Of a stretch of 64,000 nucleotides of DNA, positions 1 through 11,719 are shown one piece after another. Under the pieces are notes generated by a model. The model did no database searches. It had not been told where the DNA came from and saw only the letters and a program-made list of their open reading frames with translations. Source of the DNA: Kudoa neothunni (lineage: Eukaryota; Cnidaria); NCBI GenBank assembly GCA_964304625.1, contig OZ199838.1:12772001-12836000 (forward strand), given 5' to 3'. Positions within the stretch are counted from its first letter, which is position 1. Every line of letters starts with the position of its first letter. The position numbers and the translations under genes are program-made.

Positions 1-1310
1 GCATGAAATTCTGCGCCATTCTATATTCATATTTTAGACAATCTTCAATCGACATATTTTTAGCCATTTTCAAATAGCGATGTGTCACCTAATCAATATC
101 AAACTTTATTAACACTACACAGAACAAACCTTCAAAGAAGTTGGCGACATTTTACACATGTTAGTGTAGGCTGCGTGAAGAAGATTATAACTGAATGCTT
201 TCTTGGCTCGCTCTCTCAAGTGAAGCATTATCTCCTCAATTGTTGGCATTTCGAATATCAACTGAACTTGATCCACCAGAATTTCCTCAATAGTTACTCC
301 CAACGTGACTTGAAATCCACTCAACATTGCCAAATATGATGCCACCTTCAATCCCATTTGGCTCTTATACGATCCCAAACTCTATAAGAAAAATAACACA
401 TTTTCGTGTGATTATATTTGATTAGCTACAATCATGTGTCTTCGAATATCATCCGTTTCGAATTTGGTAGTGTTGGTTACTAGTCCCCATTTGTTGCATT
501 CTTCAACGTTGAAACTTGCGTTCGAAAACGCCATAAACAAACCAATATTATGCGGAATTTGACTGAGGTAATATCCACCGCCACCATCTGGGAAAAACCC
601 AAAAGTACATTCCGGTAGACGCATTGTGCCCAACCTTGACATCAGAGAATGGCTGCCATGTGTTACCAAACTGACGCCTCCTATTGAACGGTTACATAAA
701 TACGCCAGATTCCATAAAACGTATTCGTATTCGTAGTTAGAATACCTCCAACACATGAGCCCTCTACCAATGAGATAAAGGGTTTCTTCGACTTGGCAAT
801 CATATAACAGCTAGTGTAATAATCCCGAAAAAAGTTTTTTCTCATTTGCATCGATTGCTCACTTAGATCTGGTTTCATTCCTTTTTCTGCCACACCTTCT
901 TTGTATAACGCCTTGTGATCTGTCCCCGAACAGAACATCTTACCTAAATCGGGGGAGAATTATTGATAATTTTTACGGTGTTTGTCAAGGGGTACAAATC
1001 GAGCCTGTCTACCCGGTGCGTCGAGGAAATATGCACTAACGTCCTCATTATCTTTGGTTAATGTCAATATAGATCTCAAATGCTTTATCATATCATATGA
1101 AACTGCATTCATTGCTTCTGGGCGCTGTAGTCGCAATGTAACAACCGAATTGGTTACGTCTGTCAACAATGGGCCATCATTACTCCTTATAGTAAAATCA
1201 AGTTTTGGGCGATGTATTGTTGTATCTTCACTGCCGACATTAATGTAAGTTCTCCGTGGCAGTCTTAAAAACCTTAATGACATTGTAGTGTACGCATGCG
1301 CATTTACCAT
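1..1310 (-). CDS. HIBCH: 3-hydroxyisobutyryl-CoA hydrolase, mitochondrial (3' end outside window)
   Basis: Crotonase-fold hydrolase that releases 3-hydroxyisobutyrate from its CoA ester in mitochondrial valine breakdown. Exons on the minus strand: 1310-1013, 943-746, 680-430, 381-130 and 88-1, with GT-AG introns of 69, 65, 48 and 41 nt; phases agree. About 362 residues are visible and the last exon runs off the window edge. The family motifs read in order: LQRPEAMNAVSYDMI, then APGKMFCSGTDHKAL across intron 1 (substrate and oxyanion loop), KPFISLVEGSCVGG, then LPECTFGFFPDGGGGYYL with the catalytic Glu and Asp kept, and KMSPTSLKVTHRYL near the C-terminus. The first residues are basic and hydrophobic (MSLRFLRLPRRTY), which suits a mitochondrial presequence; translation could start at either of the first two Met codons. 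An enoyl-CoA hydratase is less likely because the FPD and KMSPTSLK motifs are HIBCH-specific. Confidence 0.93.
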
Positions 1311-2942
1311 TTTTCAAATATGAAAACACATTGTCACTCATGCGTATATATATAAGTTCGAACTTTTGATTTTATTCTGATATAAAAGTCTTTGATAGAA
1401 TTATAAAATAAATATTTTCAGCTCTTATCATAAAATTAGCGTTTCTTTGTTATCGTCCAAAATTTTAAAAAAGACCTAACATTTTTAAAAATTTGTTATT
1501 TTTTATACAGACAAGATATTAAGTGATGATTATTCGAATAAACTTGTGTATATATTTTCGCGAGCATATAAATTGTAGCTTAAATATTTTCTATTGATAA
1601 GTTAATTCTAAAATAATTTGGAGCGGTTTATTTTTAGGCAGCGTTCATTGGCAGGTAAATAATTAAATGTAGCAGATTCTAAAAAATTAAATTTGTATAT
1701 AGCTTATGAGCAAGAAATGTTTGGGTTAAAAATTTATATCGCGCAAGCGTACATGCCATTTAGTATTAAAGTTTACCGTGCCGATAGACGATCTTATTTT
1801 TATTTAGTTAGAAAAATGATCAATTCTGTTGAGGTTGGGTAAGCCTCAGTTTATTCAAATTAAAATACACATATAATCTTAGATATTACTAAAATTATAT
1901 TTTAGCTTTTCGTATACAATATTTTATGGATCAATTGTGAATTTTTAAAATAGACCAACTGTTTAGTTTTACCAATTTTGACGTACGATCCATATTAATT
2001 TTTTTGCGTGCGCATTTAATTTATTGATTAAATTCGTTGTTTTTAAATATTTAAATAACACTGATATATTATTGTAAGACAATGTTATATTGATTTTATT
2101 ATTAAAAATTTATTTATTCAGTTTTATATGGTGAATTAGATGCATAATTGTTGTAAAAAAAGTAATGATCAATTTTTTCAAGATTATTTTAGTTTTTATT
2201 TTATAAAAATTATCAGTTATCTTGAATTCGGATATGTTATCAGTATAGTTTACTCATAGCAATATTTAGGTAATTTTCTATAAAATTGTCATTTTCGAAA
2301 AATTAGGTCATGCCAACATTAGTATTTTAAGTCATGAAAATTTACAAATTACATGCAAAATTAGGGTGTGAATACATCTAGATTTTTTTCAACACATATT
2401 TGAAAATAATAGATTATTGCTTTATAAATAAAAAAATTCCCAGTGTTAACAGTTCAAAAATCTAACTCATTTAAACTATTTGTTGTGTATTTAATTTATA
2501 TATATTATATTTATTTATTGTTAATTTTTTAATAAAAGTCACCAATACAATTTATATTAATCAAAATCAGTTTACATTTTTCAATAAATATTCTCCTTCA
2601 ATTAGGAGAATTTTTATGAATAATACATGTAGTATAATTCTACAAAAGTTTAAAATATTTTTTTAAACGTTATAAAAATGAATACGAATCTAAAGGATAA
2701 AGTTTTAAGATGTCTTTTGGTGTCAAATTTAATAGTAGATTCGAGAAGACAAATATTTCAGTCACTTTTCAAATATTAAAATATGATGTAATTTTTATTT
2801 TTTCCCCATTAATGAATATTCTGAATTATTTTAATGTTGCATTATTATCTATAAATAATAATGATAATTAGACTCTTTTTGTGTAGAATTATAAAATGTA
2901 GAATTACAAGACCAGGTTTCGATTAATTAATGTTATTTTCCA
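1311..2942. other. AT-rich intergenic DNA with a MITE scrap
   Basis: I see no gene here. A short stretch near 1465-1490 (run of A, then AGACCTAACATTTTT) resembles the inside of the MITE-A copy at 7663-7970 and is probably a fragment of that family. The remainder is AT-rich sequence without recognisable coding potential. The 5' flank of HIBCH presumably holds its promoter, but no motif stands out. Confidence 0.4.
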
Positions 2943-3222
2943 CTACCGTGTTTTCCCGCGATATGACATACTCAGTAAATAAGACCTAATAAAATGCTCA
3001 TTAAACACGTAGAATTTGGGATTTGATTTCCATTTTATCTTTATTTTTTAAGAGAATAAAGATACTTTCAAATTATATGTTCCTATTCGTATTTTTTCAA
3101 ACAATATATTATTTTATCGAATAAAGAAAAAAAATTTTTTGAGTCTGTTACAAATATAAAACCTAATGTCCCTTATTGACCCAAAGAAAATACAAGGCTT
3201 GTCTCCGATTCGGGAGAATCGA
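2943..3222. mobile_element. MITE-A copy 1 (CTACCGTGTT ends)
   Basis: The left end reads CTACCGTGTTTTCCCGCG followed by an AATAAGACCTA motif. The right end, read on the other strand, has a degenerate counterpart (CGATTCTCCCGAATCGGAGA). The same left end and the AAGACCTA motif recur at 7663-7970. A separate right-end-like piece lies just upstream around 2893-2925 (ACAAGACCAGGTTTCGATT), suggesting neighbouring or nested copies. No coding capacity. The superfamily is not certain and the right boundary is approximate. Confidence 0.45.
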
Positions 3223-3526
3223 TACTAGACAATCATATGATAATTTTAATTAACGTATTACTATTTAAACTTATAATTTATAAATTACTAAGGTTCCAAC
3301 AACGTAAATAATTTATTTTTATTTATCTAAAGTATAAAATATGTAATTCATCTTTCGTGATAACCAAAAGGTATTTAGAATAAATGGTGTATTATATTTA
3401 TTTAAAAAATATACGCGTTCATTCGTAAAATGAAGAAATAATTTTTACAAATTCCAGTTTAAAACGCCACCTAGATAATAAAACTATTAAAATGTTATAT
3501 CTATTGTTAAATTTTTTAATCATATA

Positions 3527-6409
3527 TTATCTTTTTTGGTAAGCAATGAATCCTCCAATTCCTCCTATCACAAAAATTGCAGCAATTACTGATACTACAA
3601 TACTGAAGAAAAAATTAATATATGCATAACTAATCTATTTACATGGTAGTATTCCTTGATCTAAACAATAATTGTTATTATTATTCCAATATAACATTTA
3701 AATTTACGTCGATCTACTTCCACTTTCACCTAACATAAAATTGAAAAAAAATATTATGCAACAAGATTGCCTTTATTTATCTCTTCAGCTCCGAACATTG
3801 ATTCATCTTGGTTGTGATATACAGTTAAATGATAGTCGTTCAAGTCTTCAACATTTTCTATTGTAAAACTCTTACAACTTGGAAGTTCCGTGCAATCGTC
3901 TCCTGTATTTCTGAGACATCTTTTTACTGTTGGTCTAGCGACATCACTTGAGTTTATTAATACCCACTTACACTTTGACTCTATATCCGTTCCTGCTGGA
4001 AGTGTGGTTGTTATTTGTAATGAATTATCAATACGCACAATACTAATTATCAATTTCTTGGAAGAATCAGTTGGAACTACTATCTTTGGTTCTAAATTAA
4101 TTATTAACTTACAGTGATAAGTTTAGAATATTCTAATTGTTAAGAATATTTTCAGTAAGATTACTTGGAGGTACAATGATTGGAGATTCTTCTGACCGAT
4201 CTACGGCCGTAACCAAAACTTGGTATTCTTTCGAAGCATCATAACCTTCGCTGAATACAATATTATCACAGTTTGGTATTTCAGTGCATGATTTTGAATT
4301 TTTTAGCTTGGTTCCAGATGGCTGTTCTCCTGCTCCGGTTCTAGCGATTGAATGTCCATTTACGCTATTTAATTTTCCCATCAAAGCTGATTTGGTTACT
4401 TCTGCAGGACATGAATAAACTCTTTTCCATCTTTCCCCATTCTTCTCATTGATTTTGTAATTACATTTTGCATCATCTTTAGGCGTTGACAATGTTCCTT
4501 TCACTTTAAAACCTCTGTCCAATATTTCCTTTGTAAGCGTAAGCTTCGAATATTCTATCATTTTTATAAACATTCAAAAAATTTAATTTTATCACTTGTT
4601 TTAATGTTTGTGAATATGATAGAACCATACTCTTCATAAGCCACTACTTTGATATCATAGCTGGTGTTCGGTTCGAGACCAACAATTGTCCGGGGTTCCT
4701 TACACAAACCTCTACAAGGATTACTATCTTCACAAGGTACTTCCAAAAATATATTCTTTTCTGCCTGCTGACAAAGTAATCGCATGTGGGCTCAGTTATA
4801 GCTGTCGTTTGTTCACCGTCGATTGCTTTTACCACACTAGTCGTATCCCTTGAGCTTGGTGTAGCTGAGTTGAAATCTTTTCCAGTCTTTTTACCTAAAA
4901 TATTTTTGTATTCTAAAATTTGTTCGTTTATTCTTACTTGTTTCAATGTAAATGTGCTCTTTATAGTCATTGTAGTTATTCAAATTGTTCTGATCAACTA
5001 CTAACATTATAGGTCGTCCTTCAGGCAACCCTTGAATCGTGCGAACCGCGTCACACGTAGTTGGACAATCATCACTAGTTGAACATTTTGCTTTCTTAAG
5101 TACATTATTTTTGGTTGTGTCTGCAATATAGTATTTGATTATGCATTGAGTCAATTTCACCTCTTCATTAGCTGGTGCAAATAATTTTACATTTAATTTT
5201 ACCCCAGCAGATGTGACCTCTACTAGTGCATCATCTTCCTCGGTGGGTTGAATGATGGCTAAAATAGAATAAAATAATTTAATATATCATTTTTACCAAA
5301 TTTTTTGTATTTATATCCTTCAACCGTTCCGTCCGTATTTTTCAAACTATGATGTCTTCTTTGAACCAATATTTCAACGATTGGCTTGCTTGGATCAAGA
5401 TTTAGTTCCACATCATTACAGGGAGCATAACATAGTTTGCTAGTTGCACCACAGTCTGATGAATAAACAGCTGGATTAGGACTTGCAGCGTCAGATGCAT
5501 CCCTGATACTAAACAGACATATTTCACTCGGAACTGGCTTAGTGAATTTAAGATAATATTTGGTTTTGATGTTTGAAGATTTATATCTAACGTAAAATTG
5601 TGGCTTGTAAATGTCTATATTTTCTTTCATGTAGTAATCTGGCATATGGTAATAGAAGATAGGATAATCTGTACATCTCACTTCGAAATATGGAATTTTT
5701 ACACCGTATTCCACTGCGTTGGCATTACCATCACCTTCCTTAGAGTAAGCAGAAGCACAGTCACTTCCTGCATCAACATCTTTGTATTTTATGCCCTTAT
5801 AATAAATTGGGCATGCGACTGGTTTACAAGTGATAGCACGTAACATTAATAAATAATCGTTGTGTGTTGAAGCTTGTATATTGACATCTACCAATAACGC
5901 TAAATATGCATTAATGTATTAATAAGAGTATCAAGTTTACGTATTGAAAATCCAAAAACTTTTCCTCCTCTTTTATGAATATCTTCTTTTACATCATTCG
6001 CAGAGGCTCCATCTTTGATGTAAATGTATTTTGATCTTGGAGAAAGAACGTCGTAACTAAGCTTATTGTTGGCACCAGCACAGGTTCTAACACATTTATT
6101 ATAAATACCCGTCTCGCTGTTAATACATCTAGAAATTTCATCAAAGTTGTTGCCATTAGCGTTTTCCTGCATTATGCGGCATTTAGTGCTGGTTGTATAA
6201 GCTGTTCCTTTTAGTTCAATAAGAACTTGATCGTATACCCCGCTTGAACTATCTAACTGATAATAAACTTCTCTGGCAGAAGCAGCACTTGAAGCATCAG
6301 CAGAGTAACAAGAATATGCAGCTAAACCAGGAATGATTATAATTGTCGATGTGATCAACGTACATGATATGATAATCAGTAAAGTAAAAGGATTCATTTT
6401 CAAAATCAT
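3527..6409 (-). CDS. Unrecognised modular type I membrane protein with repeated Cys-containing beta-sandwich-like domains
   Basis: About 820 residues. Exons: 6409-5941, 5899-5297, 5258-4938, 4894-4817, 4760-4596, 4554-4165, 4091-3763 and a last exon near 3634-3527. Introns are 41, 38, 43, 56, 41 and 73 nt, and the first six are all phase 1. The join to the last exon is uncertain (direct splice, or a 12-nt microexon at 3729-3718). The N-terminus has a signal peptide (NPFTLLIIISCTLITSTIII, then a small-residue cleavage region). The last exon encodes a transmembrane helix (SIVVSVIAAIFVIGGIGGF) and a tail of about 6 residues, IAYQKR. The ectodomain repeats about six times a module with two or three Cys followed by a strand pattern such as GLEPNTSYDIKVVAYEEYGS, which resembles the end of a fibronectin III domain; others read GYDASKEYQVLVTAVDRSEE and NVEDLNDYHLTVYHNQDESM. 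Exons 3, 4+5, 6 and 7 each carry about one module. I recognise no family. A surface adhesin or receptor is inference. Confidence 0.8.
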
Positions 6410-7662
6410 CCAAAATTCAACAATACACCTGCTTATATACTATTATACCTATTCACAGGTTTAAACATCGTGAATGTAATACAACCAAAAAAATGAATGC
6501 CTTATTCATAACGATAATATTCTGTATAGTTAAAAATCTTCGGAAATGAAATCTTATTAATGCAAACACATACTTTTAAAAATATAATCGGCCTTCGATT
6601 TTTTATTCCAAAGTTGCTTCAAAATAAATTAAAAAAACAGCGTTTCATATTTAAATATAAAGTATCACATCCACAAAAAATCAATTATTTTGCTCTCTAG
6701 TTCAAATTTCGTTTACATATCGTCTTAATGGGCTTCCCAATATTTCTTAATCTTCGGATTATTGATGATACATTAAAATTGATGTATCAAATTGAAAAAT
6801 TTATTTATAAGGACTTATAGGCAATCTGAACGTTACTATAAAAATAATACAAATTAGATAGAATATTAAGACTATATACATCTCATTTGACATTTTATAA
6901 TTTTAAATTATTTGGTAAAGCTCAAATTTATTTCAAAAATGTTCGTTATACTAATTTTATTACATAGAGCTTAGTTGACGTCATCCGGTGACACAAAATC
7001 TTTAAGAAAAAAGATTTAATTATAGATTTGAACGAATTTAATTGTTACTAATATTTAGATATGATAATTTCAACCCAAAGTAATGTTGTTGGATAAATGC
7101 GTGATTTTGTGGCTTTATTCATAGAAATGAATTTTTTCTAAATTTCTAATATTGTTCGTCTGTTAATTATCTAAGTATATTTTATTGTAAAATAATTCTA
7201 TATCAGAAATCAACGATACATTCAATTTTTTCATTTTAATTAATCAGCGATACTTGAGCTAGTAGACGGTTTCTCAAAATTGTAATCTGTTTAATTACTC
7301 TTCAAACATAAAATATTTCAACCGAAATTGAATATTAGTAAATTGAAATGTTATTTTGTTAAAAACGTAAAATCCAAAATGCGGCTTATTAGGCTGTGAA
7401 GCTATTGTCGACAAAATGAACGTTGTTATCACCGTAGCGAGTAACACGTAATCCTTCTATCGTACATTTTTCCTATATTTTAAACCACAAAACATCCCCT
7501 TCTCGTAGCAACAGTCCTCGTGTTAAACTCTATCCCTTCAAGTTTTAATGGTGTTAGACGTGTAGGTCTGTAAGATTTTTTATCAATTAATAAGTTCCGC
7601 ATAATTCAAACGTTTAAACTAACCATACCCACTACGCCAAACCAAAATCACAATTGCATCAC
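6410..7662. other. Intergenic DNA with a tRNA-like scrap
   Basis: No gene seen. This is the 5' flank of the modular membrane-protein gene. Around 7378-7415 the sequence GCGGCTTATTAGGCTGTGAA resembles a tRNA-like piece near 35190 (GCGGCTTATCGGGCTATGAA), so a shared SINE-like repeat is likely. The rest is featureless AT-rich DNA. Confidence 0.35.
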
Positions 7663-7970
7663 CTACCGTGTTCCCTCGGAAATAATACCTAGCGATAGTT
7701 TGGGTGGGAATTTAAAAAAAGATCTAACATTGTTTCAGAGTATGTTGGTAATGATTATTCGACGGCACCTTGATTAATGCGCTTTATTTACAACAATAAT
7801 GAATAATCAGGTTTTCTATGAAGATAATAACAATTATTTCACAGAAAATTTAATCTACGCCCTTTTTTTACTGTCCCGTAAAAGTATGATCGTTTGATCT
7901 TATTCAGAAATATAAGACCTAGTAGCTAATTTTTGTGTAAAATTAATATAAGACTGGGTCTTAGTTCGAG
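7663..7970. mobile_element. MITE-A copy 2
   Basis: Begins CTACCGTGTTCCCTCGGAAA and ends ATAAGACTGGGTCTTAGTTC, so the GTCTTA/AAGAC palindrome lies near the right end. About 310 bp with no coding capacity. Its left end matches the copy starting at 2943, and an internal AAAAAAGATCTAACATTG matches a scrap near 1470. Ends of this kind recur in many invertebrate genomes, but I cannot name the superfamily from memory with confidence. Confidence 0.5.
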
Positions 7971-8042
7971 TAAATAAAGTATATGATGAGCGTAAACTTT
8001 AACTACAACTTCCATTATGGAAGAGGGACGCATAAGCGTTCT

Positions 8043-8120
8043 GACCGAAGTAGGATTTGAACTCACAACCTCGGGATTCGTGGTTCAATGTCCTGATACC
8101 TCTGTTATATGTCCGTCGTC
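8043..8120 (-). repeat. tRNA-like sequence, probably the head of a SINE
   Basis: On the minus strand this reads like a tRNA. It has a start GACGGACATATAACAGAGG with an A-box-like part, and a B box (GAGTTCAAATCC) about 50 nt further on. The acceptor stem does not close cleanly, so a working tRNA is unlikely. Other tRNA-like pieces lie at about 35180, 40110, 52790 and 57109, which supports SINE debris rather than a single gene. Confidence 0.5.
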
Positions 8121-9247
8121 AGCTTAATAACTTAATATTTTGCTGTCACCTATTCTGAGGCTGGTTTTAATATTAACGATAAATCTGATCTATCCCATAG
8201 CCACACCTAAACGTAAGCGTCGTCAACAAGCGAAACATTCGAGTAATTTATTTCGTTATGGAAACGAATTACAGACATAGACACCATTAGTTCTTCAACC
8301 AACCACCTTTATGGAAAATGTGTGAATAAATTAGTTGATGACAATATCACCTAGATTTGTGCTTATAAAAGTCAATTTCGATACCACTACAAAATTATTA
8401 TTAATTTATAGAAAAAATTTTGTACGAAATAATGATTCTTTTATCCTAGAAACATGAGCGATTATTTTCACGTTAAACATTGCAGTTATTATTCTAGATT
8501 AAGAATAATACTATTTTATTTGCATGGTCAATTTAAAAAACGCTCCTTGCATGACGCTGGTGTAGTTTCTTAAACAGTAAATGATACATGCAAGAAAACC
8601 ATAATTAATTAGAGATTAGGACAGGATCAAAGTATCTTAACTTAACATAGCACAGATTAGTCTTTATTAGGTACTGTATTAGATGTAAACATAATTTTAA
8701 CTAATTTTATGAGTTGGAGACCTGAGTCGAATTACTAAATGAATAGGCAACAAACTAATTAATCGCTATTCCGTGGAGTTTAATATCGTGATTGGTGTTG
8801 CTGTCAAACATAATATTTGTTCTATCGATGCATTTAATTAGTGAAGCGTGTACACAACTTGCTCTCGTAAAATAGTCTAGATGGGAAGTATTTGAAAGTA
8901 ACAAACGGATTTCAATTAATGATATACTTTTTCGCGTCTCTTTTTGGACGTTCGTCGACATAATTAAAGCCAAAGCGTGTGAGCCCGTAGGGCATGAATA
9001 GTTTAATCCAACTCGTTGGTTGCTTTCATTCATAAGATTCTGCCGAACTTGGATACACGCACCAAATTTTAGAACCACCCAATAACTACCTAATCTCGTT
9101 AAATCAGACTCAATTTAATTTTAAACCGAAAAAGTTTTCCATAAAGGTGGAATTTGAAGAGTTGTCCAAAAAGTTGAAGTAATAACTCTGATGTGGTTGA
9201 ATATGTTAATATGATCCCCTCTATGTTAGATATAGAGATTATAAAAG
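8121..9247. other. Intergenic DNA upstream of the first Na+/K+-ATPase beta gene
   Basis: No supported gene. A 107-codon open frame on the minus strand (8755-9078) has no recognisable domain, no obvious partner exons and no conserved pattern, so I do not call it a gene. The promoter of the gene starting at 9248 must lie here, but I see no clear motif. Confidence 0.35.
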
Positions 9248-10318
9248 ATGGGTGTCATTGATATTATAACTCGAAAGTTACGTTTCTGTGGAAGGATAAT
9301 ATATGACAGGAAAAAGGGGCTGATTCTTGGAAAACCACCAATGGATCTCTGTAAGAATTGTTTTGATGTGTTCGATCTTTATAAAGTTGTGTAGTGAAAT
9401 TATCCCTGTTCATACTAGCCTTATATATTGCAATTGCTGTTATTTTTGTAGCCCAATACTTTGCTATAAAAAATGTTTATGTTGGAAGAAGAGAAACCGA
9501 TCAACTCCCACCTACATCAGACATATTGTCAGTAAAGCCAGGTATAACTAGCTTTAATATCGCTCATATTTTTCCTCAAGTAATAATTCTAAACAATTCT
9601 TTTAGGTCTTTTTTTGGCTGCTGGCTCTATTGATGATTTTTCGCAATATAAATGTAATCAGCAATACAACAATAAGATGATCAAAGATGTTGAAGCTCTT
9701 CTAAAGCGTAACAAATTGACTTAGATATATTCTCTACGTTCGATACATGCTTAAAATTTAGAATATGATGCGGCCCATAGGCGACTAGCTTGCCCTCAAA
9801 TATACAACGATAGTTCCGCAAGTAAAAAATGTGGAATGAATATAGTTGATCTTGGAACCAAATGTTCAACTTCGCCATATGGCCTTGGAACCAACAAATT
9901 TTGTATATACATGCGCCTAGCAAAAGTCTGTTTGATTTTATGGAGCAATCTCAATTTTCTATTCTTGATTTCTAGGTAGCAAACTTCAATCCACCAGGAG
10001 TAAAATCTAATGACTATATCAATGTAGAATGCAAACAAGTTAACATTATAGTTCGATTTCATAAAAAATAACTATATCATTTAGAAGGACACTGTCGTTC
10101 AAACCAGCCCAGGAGGTTTTCTTCGAAGCATGCTACCGTATAAAGGTGGTGATGATTTACAACCGATGATTGCAATTGAAGTAAACGCCCAGGATGGCTC
10201 TTCTGTAAAATGTGTGTTGAAAGCTAAGGGGGTAACTGTATCTGGCTCTTTCTCTCCATCTACAGCGGCTGGAGTTATAGAAGTTCCCATCAAGTTGGGC
10301 CCCCAAGCTGGATGCTAA
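9248..10318 (+). CDS. Na+/K+-ATPase beta subunit, paralogue 1
   Basis: Glycosylated partner of the Na+/K+ pump alpha subunit: a short cytoplasmic N-terminus, one signal-anchor helix and a disulfide-rich ectodomain. Six exons: 9248-9350, 9395-9541, 9606-9707, 9762-9925, 9976-10038 and 10085-10318. Introns are 44, 64, 54, 50 and 46 nt with phases 1, 1, 1, 0, 0, giving 270 residues. The N-terminus IIYDRKKGLILGKP matches the family's WNSEKKEFLGR segment. The helix is about residues 37-54 (LSLFILALYIAIAVIFVA), followed by LPPTSDILSVKPG (family: PPGLTQIP). Further on come NKFCIYMRLAKV (family: KPCIIIKLNRV), VECKQ, and LPYKGGDDLQPMIAIEV (family: YPYY..YLQPLLAVQF) with VKCVLKAKG. The spaced Cys residues fit the family disulfides. 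It faces a second beta gene tail to tail. An H+/K+ pump beta subunit cannot be excluded. No alpha subunit gene is in the window. Confidence 0.88.
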
Positions 10319-10601
10319 TATAAATAATTCCGCCACTTAACTCATCATATATTATATGATCTTTTTTCTTACTTAATAAGATTTTTATGTGCGCGCTCTA
10401 ACAGAATGATCAGAGCCATCGATCATTCAACTATTACACTTAATCTATCACCATTTCACGTCTTAGGTTCTTTCAGTTTAAAACGCGTACAAAAGTTACA
10501 AACCTGCAGCTAAAATAGAAAATATTTCGTTTAATGTACAAAGTTTGAAAATATATAAAAAGCTACGAGTTTGATAAAAAAATCATGGAAATTTTGCAAA
10601 A
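10319..10601. other. Convergent spacer between two beta-subunit genes
   Basis: These 283 bp separate the stop codons of the two facing Na+/K+-ATPase beta genes and must hold both 3' ends. The DNA is AT-rich, with AATAAG-like elements on the plus strand. I see no repeat or other gene in it. Confidence 0.5.
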
Positions 10602-11719
10602 CTATCGCACAGGGCAAGGGTAGCTGTTGTTCATTTGATGGATATTAAATTCAATTTTTCCAACAGCATTCTCCGGACTGAATGAACCTGTCGTTGGAAT
10701 ATCGTCTGCGATGAGGACGCATCTAACAGTCACGTTTTTGTTTGCAGGTATTCTAATAGCAACCAAAGGGCTAAGATAGGAATTTCTACGTGCGTAGGTG
10801 TACGGTAAAGCATCTACTAAAATTCCACTCGGTTTTATAGAGATTTGCCTCTTGTTTTTGCTCTAAAATGTCCAATAATTTTTTTTCATTAAAGGTATCA
10901 AATCACTTTTCCATGGTAGTGACACATGAGAGGGATATAGTCTTTGTTATGGCGTGAATGTTTGGGAATATAGTTGATTATCTATAAAAAAATTTAATCT
11001 CTGATAAAATCACAAAAAATTCTATAGAATAAATACTTTTGTAAGTTTTACATAAAAACAGGGAGCACCATTTGTGAAACCATAGTTACTTCTGGAACAT
11101 TCAGCCAACAACAAAGGATCGTAGGTGCAATTGCCGTTATTGGCTCCCCCGCCGAAACATCGACCATCAGTAGTAGAAAAATAAGCTATAATTTGTAAAA
11201 AATAAGTTTTGAATTTCCTACAGTTGGTAGATTACGCCGAAGCAGATCATCAATGTTTTTCACATAATGCCTAAACGTTTTGGGATCGTGACAGTCATAT
11301 GGTGGTAGATTGAGAGAATTAACTGCAATAACAAGACCTAATAATTAAATTACATCAAATTATTTTCAAATCTGTAATACCAGGACTATTAACAATAATT
11401 TCTTGTGTACTCGGTATGGATTCCCTGGGTGGCACATTCACCACAACATTCAATGCTATAAATACCCAAAATATCCACACCGCAACAAACACATTAAATA
11501 TCAGCAAACAAAGTATTCTTGAAACTATAATTCTGACAATTAGAAAACGGTTTACTATGTAAACATGATAATCAGCAATAATTTTCACTTACAATGCGAA
11601 TAATAGTCCACACTATTAAGGTACACCACAACGCCATATAAAAATCTTCTGAAATTGAATTTAACGTCTGGTACTGTTGCATTGGAGTCTATAATTTTCT
11701 CATAGAGTGATCCTCTCAT
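10602..11719 (-). CDS. Na+/K+-ATPase beta subunit, paralogue 2
   Basis: Second beta subunit of the pump, 295 residues. Exons: 11719-11593, 11554-11381, 11337-11236, 11185-11037, 10981-10907 and 10862-10602. Introns are 38, 43, 50, 55 and 44 nt. The intron phases (1, 1, 1, 0, 0) and positions match paralogue 1, and exon 3 is 102 nt in both genes. The start MRGSLYEKIIDSNATV precedes a signal-anchor helix within exon 2 (RILCLLIFNVFVAVWIFWVF), then PPRESIPSTQEIIVNSPGL. The ectodomain has RCFGGGANNGNC, ECSRSNYGFTNGAPCFYVKL (family: GKPCIIIKLNR), LPYTYARRNSYLSPLVAIRI and VTVRCVL, with a GSFSPENAVGKIEF tail matching GSFSPSTAAGVIEV of paralogue 1. The two genes clearly arose by duplication, but the proteins are well diverged. 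Separate roles, for example by tissue or life stage, are inference. Confidence 0.88.

Noticed and set aside
3718-3729. 12-nt microexon near the end of the modular membrane-protein gene
   Set aside because: It fits in phase, but a direct splice from 3763 to 3634 also fits; without RNA evidence it cannot be asserted.
8755-9078. 107-codon minus-strand frame
   Set aside because: No start context, domain, partner exons or similarity that I recognise; could be chance.
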